Below the pieces are notes generated by a model, which was given only the letters and a program-made list of their open reading frames with translations, was not told where the DNA came from and did no database searches. A DNA stretch of 64,000 nt, taken from contig NZ_CP082362.1 in NCBI RefSeq assembly GCF_020740535.1, positions 3,408,501-3,472,500 on the forward strand. Direction: 5' to 3'. The position numbers and the translations under genes were made by a program. Numbering within the stretch: the stretch's first letter is position 1; each line of letters begins with the position of its first letter. Source of the DNA: Streptomyces profundus (lineage in GTDB: Bacteria > Actinomycetota > Actinomycetes > Streptomycetales > Streptomycetaceae). Positions 50,903-60,044 of this stretch are shown here, piece after piece.

Positions 50903-52102
50903 ATGACCGCGATATCGGCCGACGATGGTGCCACCGCTCAGCGCGAGTTCGGGGGCGAGAGACCCCCGTCGCCCGACGCGGTGATGATCCGGCGCACGCT
51001 GGCGGAGATCGAGCCCGTCGCCGACGAGGCGACCTCGTACTTCTACGCCCTGCTGTTCACCTATAACCCGCAACTTCGCGAAATGTTCCCCGCCGCCATG
51101 GACGCGCAACGTGACCGGATATTCGGGGCGTTGCTCACCGCGGCGGAACATGTCGACGACACCCTCACCCTCACCGAGTATCTGCGGGATCTCGGCCGTG
51201 GCCATCGGAAGTACGGCACCCGGGCCGATCAGTACCCGCTGGTCGGCGAGTGCCTCATGTACGCGCTGGAACGTTACGCCCCGCGCACCTGGGGGCCGGA
51301 GGCCGAGGCGACCTGGGTGCGCACCTACACCCTGATGTCGCAGACCATGATCGACGCGGCGGCCGAGGACGAGATGCACGCGCCGCCGTGGTGGGACGCG
51401 GAGATCGTGTCGCACGAGCGCCGCACCCACGATGTCGCGGTGGTGACCGTCCGTCCCGACCAGCCCTACTCGTTCCGCGCCGGTCAGTACGCCAGCATCG
51501 AGACGTCCTGGTGGCCGAGGGTCTGGCGGTCCTACTCCTTCGCGTCCAGGCCACGTTCGGACGGGCTGTTGTCCTTCCACGTCAAGGCGGTGCCGGCGGG
51601 CTGGGTCTCGCGTTCGCTGGTGCACCGCGCCCGGCGGGGCGACGTGATCCGGCTCGGGCCGCCCGCCGGCTCGATGACGCTGGACCACACCTCCGGGCGC
51701 GGTCTGCTCTGTGTGGGGGGCAGCACCGGCATCGCGCCGATCAAGGCGCTGGTCGAGGATGTCGTGGAACGGGGCGATCAGCGACCGGTAGAGGTCTTCT
51801 TCGGAGCGAACCGTGACATCGAGCTCTACGATCTCGACTCCTTCCTCGACCTCGAACGACGGCACCGCTGGCTCTCCGTCCGTCCGGTGGTCGCCGAGTA
51901 CGCGACGGTCGGCTTCGCCGGGCAACTCCCCGAGGCGGTGCGGGAGTTCGGCCCCTGGCAGGAGTTCGACGGCTTTCTGTCCGGCCCGCCGCAGATGATC
52001 CGCAAGGGCGTCGACGCCCTGGTCTCCTGCGGCATTCCGGCCAACCGGATCAGGCATGACTTCATCGGCACATTGATCAGCTCGGCAGGCGCCGGAAAGT
52101 AA
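50903..52102 (+). CDS. Flavohaemoglobin-type globin-reductase
   Basis: This is a 399-residue fusion of a globin (residues ~25-165) and an FAD/NAD(P)H reductase. Globin residues are visible: Tyr and Phe in TSYFYALLFTYNPQLREMF, Gln in MDAQRDRI, and the proximal His in GRGHRKYGTRADQYP. The reductase has RSYSFAS for FAD, VGGSTGIAPIKAL for NAD(P)H, and the final SGPPQM motif. Such proteins detoxify nitric oxide to nitrate. ATG 50903 (MTAISADDGAT) was chosen by family pattern; the Shine-Dalgarno is weak. A predicted FMN protein follows 15 bases later, so the two probably act together. The 215-base upstream spacer holds a CCGTATAACGG dyad at 50745. Confidence 0.88.
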   Translation: MTAISADDGATAQREFGGERPPSPDAVMIRRTLAEIEPVADEATSYFYALLFTYNPQLREMFPAAMDAQRDRIFGALLTAAEHVDDTLTLTEYLRDLGRGHRKYGTRADQYPLVGECLMYALERYAPRTWGPEAEATWVRTYTLMSQTMIDAAAEDEMHAPPWWDAEIVSHERRTHDVAVVTVRPDQPYSFRAGQYASIETSWWPRVWRSYSFASRPRSDGLLSFHVKAVPAGWVSRSLVHRARRGDVIRLGPPAGSMTLDHTSGRGLLCVGGSTGIAPIKALVEDVVERGDQRPVEVFFGANRDIELYDLDSFLDLERRHRWLSVRPVVAEYATVGFAGQLPEAVREFGPWQEFDGFLSGPPQMIRKGVDALVSCGIPANRIRHDFIGTLISSAGAGK

Positions 52103-52116
52103 GAAAGTACGTAGGC

Positions 52117-52965
52117 ATGGCAGGCACAACGGGTAACGGTCTTCCGGCGGAGCTGGCCCGCCGCTCGGCGCTTCCGGGCAGCGACGGCGAGCACGCCCTT
52201 CAGACGCGGTGGGGCACCGAGGAACGAGCCGACCGCTTCTACCGGGAGCAGGTCCTCGACCATCTCAACGAGCGGATGCGGGAGTTCGTCGCCCGCGCGG
52301 AGATGTTCTTCCTGGCCACCGCCGACCGCCACGGCGAGTGCGACAACACCTTCAGAGCCGGACCGCCCGGCTTCCTCCGGGTCCTCGACCCGCGCACCCT
52401 CGTCTACCCCGAGTACCGGGGCAACGGGGTGCACGCCTCCCTGGGCAACCTCGCCGAGAACCCGCACGCGGGGCTGCTGTTGATGGACTTCGGGAGCGCC
52501 AGGATCGGCCTGCACGTCAACGGCCGCGCGCGGGTGGTGCCCGAGGCCGAACTCCGCGCCGCCCACCCCTCGCTGCCGGTCGAGTCGATACCGGGCCGGC
52601 GCACCGAGATCTGGGTGCGCGTCGAGGTGGAGGAGGCGTACATCCACTGCGCCAAACACATCCCCCACCTGGTCAAGGCGCCCAAGGACACCGCCCGCGA
52701 CTGGGGAACCGACGACGGACGGCGCAAGGGCGGCGACTTCTTCGGCGCGGCCAGGGAGGCGCAGCGCCGCCGCACCACGGAACTCCACCAGCACGGTGTC
52801 CCGTTGGCGCGCTCCGAGGTGGCCGCGCCCGGCTCCCGGGCGGGGACGCCCGGACCGCCGGACGCGGCGCAGTGGCGCGCGGAGGCCGAGCGCGCGCTGG
52901 AGCGCGCACGCCGGATCGAGAGCGGTTCGGCCCCGACGTCCGGTGGCGGCGGCTGGTTCGGCTGA
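52117..52965 (+). CDS. Pyridoxamine 5'-phosphate oxidase-family FMN protein
   Basis: This is a 282-residue protein with the split-barrel FMN-binding fold: MFFLATADRHGECDNTFRAGPPGFLRVLD, LVYPEYRGNGVHASLGNLAENPHAGLLLMDF, and EVEEAYIHCAKHIPHL, read in pieces. The C-terminal ~70 residues are Arg/Ala/Glu-rich. Members reduce flavin-linked substrates, F420 or heme; the function here is unknown. It lies 15 bases after the flavohaemoglobin gene, suggesting a shared role in nitric-oxide or redox chemistry. Confidence 0.82.
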   Translation: MAGTTGNGLPAELARRSALPGSDGEHALQTRWGTEERADRFYREQVLDHLNERMREFVARAEMFFLATADRHGECDNTFRAGPPGFLRVLDPRTLVYPEYRGNGVHASLGNLAENPHAGLLLMDFGSARIGLHVNGRARVVPEAELRAAHPSLPVESIPGRRTEIWVRVEVEEAYIHCAKHIPHLVKAPKDTARDWGTDDGRRKGGDFFGAAREAQRRRTTELHQHGVPLARSEVAAPGSRAGTPGPPDAAQWRAEAERALERARRIESGSAPTSGGGGWFG

Positions 52966-52986
52966 CGCCGGCCGGCGAGGGGCCGA

Positions 52987-53508
52987 TCAGCCGCCCCCGA
53001 CCGCGAAGTCGGGGGCGAGCAGGGCGTGGATGCCGGGGATGTTCCTGGTGAGATAGGCGTTGAGGCTGGGCGGCACCACGTCGACCGAGGCCAACCCCTC
53101 GGGGGTGAAGGGAAGTCGGACGATCTCGTACGTCCCGCGTGGCCGCGTCACCTCGGGGCCGTGGCGCAGCGCCGGATCCATCGAGATCAGCCGGCAGACG
53201 AAGAAGTGCTGGACCTTGAGCCCCGGAGGAACGTTCTCCCCCGGCTCCGGCAGATGCGGAACGGTGTCGACAAAGGCCGGCACCACATCCGTGACCCTGG
53301 CCCCCAACTCCTCGAATACCTCGCGGTGGAGGGCGGCCACCACGCTGGCGTCCGTGGGCTCGACCCCACCGCCCGGCGTGATCCAGTACGTCGGGCTGCC
53401 GGGCCTGGTGCGCTTGATGACGATGAGCTCGCGGCCGTCCAGCAGGATGGCCCGTGCGGTGCGCTTGACCACGGGTTGTTCCTGGTCCATGGGGTTGATG
53501 TGGCCCAT
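52987..53508 (-). CDS. Nudix hydrolase
   Basis: This is a 173-residue Nudix protein. The Nudix box is present as GGGVEPTDASVVAALHREVFEELGA (read in pieces; pattern G-x5-E-x7-REUxEExGU). It follows the usual ARAILLDGRELIVIKRTRPG strand. Such enzymes hydrolyse nucleoside-diphosphate-X compounds; the substrate is unknown. ATG 53508 is used; ATG 53490 is an alternative start and neither has a strong Shine-Dalgarno. It is convergent with the FMN-protein gene. Confidence 0.88.
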   Translation of the reverse strand: MGHINPMDQEQPVVKRTARAILLDGRELIVIKRTRPGSPTYWITPGGGVEPTDASVVAALHREVFEELGARVTDVVPAFVDTVPHLPEPGENVPPGLKVQHFFVCRLISMDPALRHGPEVTRPRGTYEIVRLPFTPEGLASVDVVPPSLNAYLTRNIPGIHALLAPDFAVGGG

Positions 53509-53560
53509 GGGCCGCCCCGCGAAACCTTCCTGCCGGACCCGGGTGCCGCGCGGCCCGCGT

Positions 53561-54706
53561 TCAGCGCCGCGCGGCGGCGTCCAGCGCGCGGCCCACGTCG
53601 GCCACCAGGTCCGCCGGGTCCTCGATGCCGACCGACAGCCGGACGAAGCCCTCGGGCACCGCGTCCCCTCCCCACCGGCCGCGCCGCTCGGCCGTCGACC
53701 TGACCCCGCCGAAGCTGGTGGCGTCGTCCACCAGCGTCAACTCGGCCAGGAACCGCTCCGCGTGCTCGCGGTCCGGCAGCGTGAACGAGACCACACAGCC
53801 GAAGAACCGCATCTGGCTGGCCGCGAGGCGGTGTCCCGGATCCTCCGGCAGCCCTGGGTGCCGCAGGCCGGTGACCTCGGCCCTTTCGGCCAGCGCGCGG
53901 GCGACGGCCAGCGCGTTCTCCGCCTGGCGGACGACCCGCAGCTGGAGCGTGGCCAGGCCCCGGTGCGCCAGCCAGGACTCCAGCGGCCCGGCGATCGCGC
54001 CCGTGGTGGTGCGCCACTGGCGGATCTCGGTCAGCAACTCGGCGTCGCGGGCCGCCACATAGCCGAGCAGCACGTCGCCATGGCCGTTGAGCGCCTTGGT
54101 GCCGCTGGCGACCGAGAGATCGGCGCCCAGTTCGAGGGGGCGCTGACCGAGGGGCGTGGCCAGGGAGTTGTCCACGGCGACCAACGCGCCCCGCGCGTGC
54201 GCCTCCCCCGCGAGCCGGCGGATATCGCAGATGTCGAGCCCCGGGTTGGACGGCGTCTCCAACCAGAGCAGCCGCACCGGGGAGTCCTCGCCGTGCGCCT
54301 CGTCGAGGGCGGCGAGTTGGGCGTCGCCGCCGGTGGGCGCGATCCGGGCGCGGATGCCGAGCGCGGTGAGGCGCTGACGCAGCTTCGGCCAGATCTGGTA
54401 GCCGTCCGATGGCAGCACCACCGTCTCGCCCGGGCGCACCAGGCTGAACATCACGGCCGAGATCGCGGCCATGCCAGAAGGGAAGACGGCCGCCTCGGCG
54501 GGCTCGTCGGGCGACTCCAGCTGGGCGATCGCGCTCTCCAGGGCGACCCAGGTGGGGTTGTTCTCCCGGCCGTAGCCGAACGGGGCCGCCGCGGGATCGC
54601 CCGGCAGGTGGAAGTGCGCGGCCAGCACGGGGGGCGGGACGGGAGGCTGGTACGGCTCCGCGGCCGGCAGCCCGGCTCGCACCGCGCGCGTTCCATCACC
54701 GGTCAT
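53561..54706 (-). CDS. PLP-dependent trans-sulfuration enzyme (cystathionine gamma-synthase family)
   Basis: This is a 381-residue Cys/Met metabolism PLP enzyme. The PLP lysine is in SVASGTKALNGHGDVLLG, with YGRENNPTWVALESAIAQLE and VAVDNSLATPLGQRPLELGAD upstream, read in pieces. Members include cystathionine gamma-synthase, cystathionine gamma-lyase and methionine gamma-lyase, and the exact reaction cannot be fixed. ATG 54706 was chosen because GGGAGTGAAG lies upstream. A long Arg/Gly-rich extension in the same frame is not coding. Confidence 0.88.
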   Translation of the reverse strand: MTGDGTRAVRAGLPAAEPYQPPVPPPVLAAHFHLPGDPAAAPFGYGRENNPTWVALESAIAQLESPDEPAEAAVFPSGMAAISAVMFSLVRPGETVVLPSDGYQIWPKLRQRLTALGIRARIAPTGGDAQLAALDEAHGEDSPVRLLWLETPSNPGLDICDIRRLAGEAHARGALVAVDNSLATPLGQRPLELGADLSVASGTKALNGHGDVLLGYVAARDAELLTEIRQWRTTTGAIAGPLESWLAHRGLATLQLRVVRQAENALAVARALAERAEVTGLRHPGLPEDPGHRLAASQMRFFGCVVSFTLPDREHAERFLAELTLVDDATSFGGVRSTAERRGRWGGDAVPEGFVRLSVGIEDPADLVADVGRALDAAARR

Positions 54707-55035
54707 TCGCTTCACTCCCGCCGCCGTCGCCGCTCCCACGCGTCCGCGTCCTGTACCCGGCGGTCTGTCGATCGGTGTACCTGTCACGCCCGCGTCGAAA
54801 TCACCGCACAAGTGTATGACCCGCCGCATGTCGACGCGCCGCCCGTGGCCGGTGGGCGGTCGGGGGCCGCGTGATCGGTGGTGTGGCGGCTCGCCGGCGC
54901 ACCGTATCGCCCGTTGGCGAAAACGGTGCGCCCGTCACCGGGCCGGGCCTGGTGGCCTCCCGGCTGGTCGGGCCGGCGGGCGGTGCCGCCGGCGGCGCGA
55001 GGGCCCGGGCCGCCGTCAAGCCGGCCCGGGGGGCC
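54707..55035. other. Gene-free spacer
   Basis: This 329-base interval lies between the PLP enzyme start and the tyrosine phosphatase stop. I see no gene, RNA or strong hairpin in it. A CCTCACGTGAGG palindrome straddles its right end (55034-55045). The sequence is very GC-rich and repetitive (CCGGCGGGCGG-type runs). Confidence 0.6.
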
Positions 55036-55545
55036 TCACGTGAGGTGTTGGGTGTGGTCCCGCACCGTGCTGAGCAGCCCTGGCAGGGCGGACTCGATGA
55101 TGTCCAGGCAGTCGGCGAAGCCCTCGTCCGTCCCGTAGTACGGGTCGGGAACCTCGACGTCAGCCGCGCCCGCCCCGCCGTCCTCCGGAGCGGCGAAGGA
55201 GCGCAGCAGCCGGATCTTGTCCGCGGCGTCCTGGTCGGGCGCGAGCCCGCGCAACTCCCGTTGGTGACCGAGGTCCAGCGCGATCACCAGGTCGTAGCGG
55301 TCGAACCAGTCGGCCGCGAACCGGCGGGCGGTGTGGTCCTTCGGCCCCGCCGGATAGCCGGCCGCGTTCAGGGCGGACACCGCCCTGGGATCGGCGGGCA
55401 TCCCGACGTGCCAGTCGCCGGTGCCCGCGCTCTCCACCACGATTCCGGTGTCCAGGCCCTCGTCCACCAGCCGGGCACGCAGCGCCGCCTCCGCCATGGG
55501 GGAGCGGCAGATGTTGCCCGTGCAGACAAAACAGATGCGGTACAT
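55036..55545 (-). CDS. ptpA: Low-molecular-weight protein tyrosine phosphatase
   Basis: This is a 169-residue phosphatase. The P-loop CTGNICRSP (family pattern C-x5-R, catalytic Cys8) is at the start (MYRICFVCTGNICRSP), and the general-acid Asp is in VPDPYYG. It matches PtpA, which in S. coelicolor affects secondary metabolism and has cytosolic phosphotyrosine targets. It starts at ATG 55545 with a weak ribosome-binding site. It lies 28 bases downstream of the small holin-like gene. Confidence 0.9.
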   Translation of the reverse strand: MYRICFVCTGNICRSPMAEAALRARLVDEGLDTGIVVESAGTGDWHVGMPADPRAVSALNAAGYPAGPKDHTARRFAADWFDRYDLVIALDLGHQRELRGLAPDQDAADKIRLLRSFAAPEDGGAGAADVEVPDPYYGTDEGFADCLDIIESALPGLLSTVRDHTQHLT

Positions 55546-55573
55546 GCGGTCGTTGACCCCGTTTCTGATTGTT

Positions 55574-55945
55574 TCAGTCGCGATCGAGGACCAGGTTGAC
55601 CGCCCAGGACACGATGGAGATGATCAGTCCGCCCAGCACCGCCGATCCGAAGCCCCCGACGTCGAACCGGTCATCGGCCAGCCAGCCGGTCAGCATCAGC
55701 ATCAGGGCGTTGATCACCAGGGTGAACAGGCCGAGGGTCAGGATGAGCAGGGGGAGGGAGAACAGCTTCACGATGGGCTTGACGATCAGGTTCACCAGAC
55801 CGAAGATCAGCGCCACAATGAGCAGCGTCACGGCCTTGCTGCCGGTGCTGTCGCCCTCCTCACCGAGGGTGATGTCACTCACCAGCCACACGGCGGCGGC
55901 CAGGGCTACCGCATTGGCAACGAACTTCATGAGGATGGTTGTCAT
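55574..55945 (-). CDS. Phage holin family (DUF, 4-TM) membrane protein
   Basis: This is a 123-residue membrane protein with four hydrophobic helices: ANAVALAAAVWLVSDITLG, AVTLLIVALIFGLVNLIV, LPLLILTLGLFTLVINALMLMLTGWL, and AVLGGLIISIVSWAVNLVL, read in pieces. It belongs to the widespread chromosomal holin-like superfamily; no lysis or phage gene lies nearby, so a phage role is not implied. ATG 55945 has no obvious Shine-Dalgarno; an alternative start is ATG 55930. It is divergent from the cupin gene, 48 bases away. Confidence 0.78.
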   Translation of the reverse strand: MTTILMKFVANAVALAAAVWLVSDITLGEEGDSTGSKAVTLLIVALIFGLVNLIVKPIVKLFSLPLLILTLGLFTLVINALMLMLTGWLADDRFDVGGFGSAVLGGLIISIVSWAVNLVLDRD

Positions 55946-55993
55946 ACGGGAGATCGTTTCAGATGGCAGGGGCGGCGCAAGGGGAATGAGCCG

Positions 55994-56311
55994 ATGAAGG
56001 AGTTCCGGCTGGATCGGCTGGACATGGAGCGTGCTGCCCACAATGGGGCCTACCTGCGGTTTCTCCGCGAGCCCACGATGTCGGCCGGTTTGTACGCTTT
56101 GGCGGTCGGCGCGCAGGACACGCAGCGTCCACAGCGGCAGGACGTCCTCAACTTCGTCGTCAGCGGTCGCGCGTCGATGACTGTGGGTGACGAGACGACG
56201 ATGGTGGCGCGCGGCAGCGTGATCTACGTGCCGGCCGGAGTGCCGGCCCGGTTCCACCACATCACCGAGGACCTGCGGGTGATGATCGTCTTCTCGCCCC
56301 CCGAGGGGTGA
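55994..56311 (+). CDS. Small cupin-domain protein
   Basis: This is a 105-residue single-cupin protein: MKEFRLDRLDMERAAHNGAYLRFLREPTM, then VLNFVVSGRASMTVGDETTMVARGSVIYVPAGVPARFHHITEDLRVMIVFSP, read in pieces. The metal-site pattern differs from the classic HxH motif (only the later FHH is clear), so metal binding is uncertain. ATG 55994 follows a GGGGAATGAG sequence. Role unknown. Confidence 0.82.
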   Translation: MKEFRLDRLDMERAAHNGAYLRFLREPTMSAGLYALAVGAQDTQRPQRQDVLNFVVSGRASMTVGDETTMVARGSVIYVPAGVPARFHHITEDLRVMIVFSPPEG

Positions 56312-56496
56312 GGGCCCGACGGACGCGGCCGGTCTCAGGGTTCTCCTCAGGGGACGGTCAGGGGAGGACCGGGGCTGGTGAGGCTCCCGCGAAGGCGGTG
56401 TGCGCGCTTAGCATCGAGTCATCGAGTGAAAAACGCTGTCGGGTCGGTTACCCGATCATCCGACCGAAGCAATCGCGCTGAACAGGAGCCGGGTCC

Positions 56497-56706
56497 ATGA
56501 AGGAAGCCTTTATGACACTGCCGTGGTGGGTGCGGTGGATCGCCATTCCCACCGTCGCGTTGGTGGTCTTCGGCGGCCTGCTGATCTCCCTGCTGACCTG
56601 GGTGGTCGGGCTGCTCTTCCGCGTGCTGCTGTTTATCGCCGTGGTCGCGGTGCTGATCTTCGTGGTGCGCAAGTTCACTTCTTCCTCCTCCGGCGGTGGC
56701 TGGTAG
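56497..56706 (+). CDS. Small DUF5326-type membrane protein
   Basis: This is a 69-residue protein: MKEAFMTLPWWVRWIAIPTV, two membrane helices (ALVVFGGLLISLLTWVVGLLF and LFIAVVAVLIFVV, read in pieces) and a RKFTSSSSGGGW tail. It matches a small membrane protein conserved in Streptomyces. A GGAGC element precedes the ATG. Its 3' end overlaps the convergent YibE/F gene by 32 bases. The function is unknown. Confidence 0.8.
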   Translation: MKEAFMTLPWWVRWIAIPTVALVVFGGLLISLLTWVVGLLFRVLLFIAVVAVLIFVVRKFTSSSSGGGW

Positions 56707-58066
56707 GCCGCCCCCTCCCGGGCGCCCGCGTCCAGCGTCCGTCCGTCCAGGTGGTGCCGGTCCGCTCCGCCGGCGCGCCCCCGCCGGAGGGCAGGGGAGC
56801 TCCCCGTCCGGGCGGTTGGCCGGCAGCCGTCGGCCCGGGATCGCCACGGTCGGCGCTCACCACCAGAGCCGCCAGCAGCGTGGTCACCGGCACCGAGGCC
56901 ACCAGACCGATCGAACCGACCAGCGTGCGCACGATCTCCTCGGCCACCAACTCGCTGAACGCCACCGTCTCCACGCCGCTGCGCGCGATGCTGAAGAGCA
57001 GCAGCAGCGGCAGCGCGGCACCCGCGTAGGCCAGCACCAACGTGTTGACCACGGAGGCGATATGGTCCCGCCCGATCCGCATCGCCGCGCTGTAGAGCTG
57101 ACGCCAACCCGCCGTCGGACTGGCCAGTTTGAGCTCCCAGACGGCGGAGGTCTGGGTCACCGTCACATCGTCGAGCACGCCGAGCGAGCCGATCAGGATG
57201 CTCGCCAGCAGCAGCCCCTGGATCTCGATCCCGGGATAGAGGCTGTGCACCAGACCGGTCTGGTCATCGGTGTTTCCGGTCAGATGTGCCCACCCGATAA
57301 ACAGTGAACCCAACACACCGATCAACAAGAGCGATACCAGGGTGCCCAACACGGCAACGGAGGTACGCGCGTTGACCCCGTGGCACAGATAGAGCGTCAC
57401 CAGCATGATCACGCTGCCGCCGATCACCGCCACCAACAGCGGGTTCGAGCCGTGCAGCACCGCCGGCAGGATGAACAGCGTCAGCACCAGGAAGCTGGCC
57501 ACCAGTCCGACCAGCGCCAGCAGCCCACGCAGCCGCCCCACCGCCACCACCACCAGCGCGAAGATCGCCGCCAGCAGCAACATCGGCACCTTGCGTTCCA
57601 CGTCCACGACGCTGTACTGCAACTCCTCGGGCGCCTCGGGAGCGTAGGCGACCACCACGCCCTGCCCCTCGTGGAAGCGCTTGGTGGCGTCCGGCGGCAC
57701 CACCTCGGTGAACGTGCGCCCGCGGTCAGGACCGCTGGTCACCTCGACGGTCGCCTGTTCGCAGGCCCCCGTGACACTCTCCGGCACCTGGACCCCGAGG
57801 TCCTCGCAGGGCCGCTCGACCAGCTCCGTCACCCGCGCCTCCTCGTGCTGCTGATCGAAACCGACGCCGGTCCGCTCGTCCTGCTCGGGCGCGCCCCCGG
57901 GCCAGAGCCAGATCAGACCGATGGCCATCAGCACCCCGAACGGGATCAGCACGGCGGCTATCACCCGCCGCAGATGCGCGGAGACGGGGGCGGCGGGGCC
58001 GTGCTGATGGGTGTGGCCATGGGGGTGCGCCTGCGGGTTGCTCATGGGGTCATCGGGTGCGGTCAC
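56675..58066 (-). CDS. YibE/YibF-like membrane protein
   Basis: This is a 463-residue protein. A His/Pro-rich cytoplasmic start (PQAHPHGHTHQHGPA) precedes one membrane helix, then a ~90-residue external beta region, then about seven further helices including the family segments VVAVGRLRGLLALVGLVASFLVL and SILIGSLGVLDDVTVTQTSAVWEL. The latter carries conserved charged residues. The family is thought to be a transporter or receptor-like protein of unknown function. GTG 58066 is used; ATG 58045 is an alternative. It is divergent from thiC. Confidence 0.82.
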   Translation of the reverse strand: MTAPDDPMSNPQAHPHGHTHQHGPAAPVSAHLRRVIAAVLIPFGVLMAIGLIWLWPGGAPEQDERTGVGFDQQHEEARVTELVERPCEDLGVQVPESVTGACEQATVEVTSGPDRGRTFTEVVPPDATKRFHEGQGVVVAYAPEAPEELQYSVVDVERKVPMLLLAAIFALVVVAVGRLRGLLALVGLVASFLVLTLFILPAVLHGSNPLLVAVIGGSVIMLVTLYLCHGVNARTSVAVLGTLVSLLLIGVLGSLFIGWAHLTGNTDDQTGLVHSLYPGIEIQGLLLASILIGSLGVLDDVTVTQTSAVWELKLASPTAGWRQLYSAAMRIGRDHIASVVNTLVLAYAGAALPLLLLFSIARSGVETVAFSELVAEEIVRTLVGSIGLVASVPVTTLLAALVVSADRGDPGPTAAGQPPGRGAPLPSGGGAPAERTGTTWTDGRWTRAPGRGRPTSHRRRRKK

Positions 58067-58143
58067 CTTCCGATCATCACCTAAGAAACCGGGCCCTCTG
58101 TTCAGCACGGCCGGTGTGCCCCTAGCGTGGAGGAGCACGACAT

Positions 58144-59899
<1,756 letters not shown>

Positions 59900-59914
59900 G
59901 GGGTTGAGGATCTC

Positions 59915-59943
59915 GGGAGCCGCCCCGCGCCGGGGCGGCTCCC
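59915..59943 (+). terminator. Terminator after thiC
   Basis: GGGAGCCGCCCCG (59915-59927) and CGGGGCGGCTCCC (59931-59943) form a perfect 13-bp stem with a 3-base loop, 15 bases after the stop. No T-tract follows. The rest of the gap to 60044 contains no recognisable gene. Confidence 0.8.
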
Positions 59944-60044
59944 CCCAGGCCCCCGGCGGCCCGCCTCGGCCTGGGGTGGATCGACGGGGCCGGCCCTCCG
60001 GTCCCGCCCGATGTCACGTCGGGTAACCGTGCAACCAAAGGGCG

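Noticed and set aside
54168..54176. TTGTCCACG in the PLP enzyme gene as a DnaA box
   Set aside because: A single isolated near-match inside a coding sequence, with no neighbouring boxes, is not convincing.
55034..55045. CCTCACGTGAGG palindrome as a further parS
   Set aside because: Only the TCACGTGA core agrees; the outer GTT/AAC bases required for ParB recognition are replaced by CC/GG.
55574..55945. Prophage signal from the holin-family protein
   Set aside because: No endolysin, integrase, capsid or other phage gene is nearby; this holin-like family is common on chromosomes.
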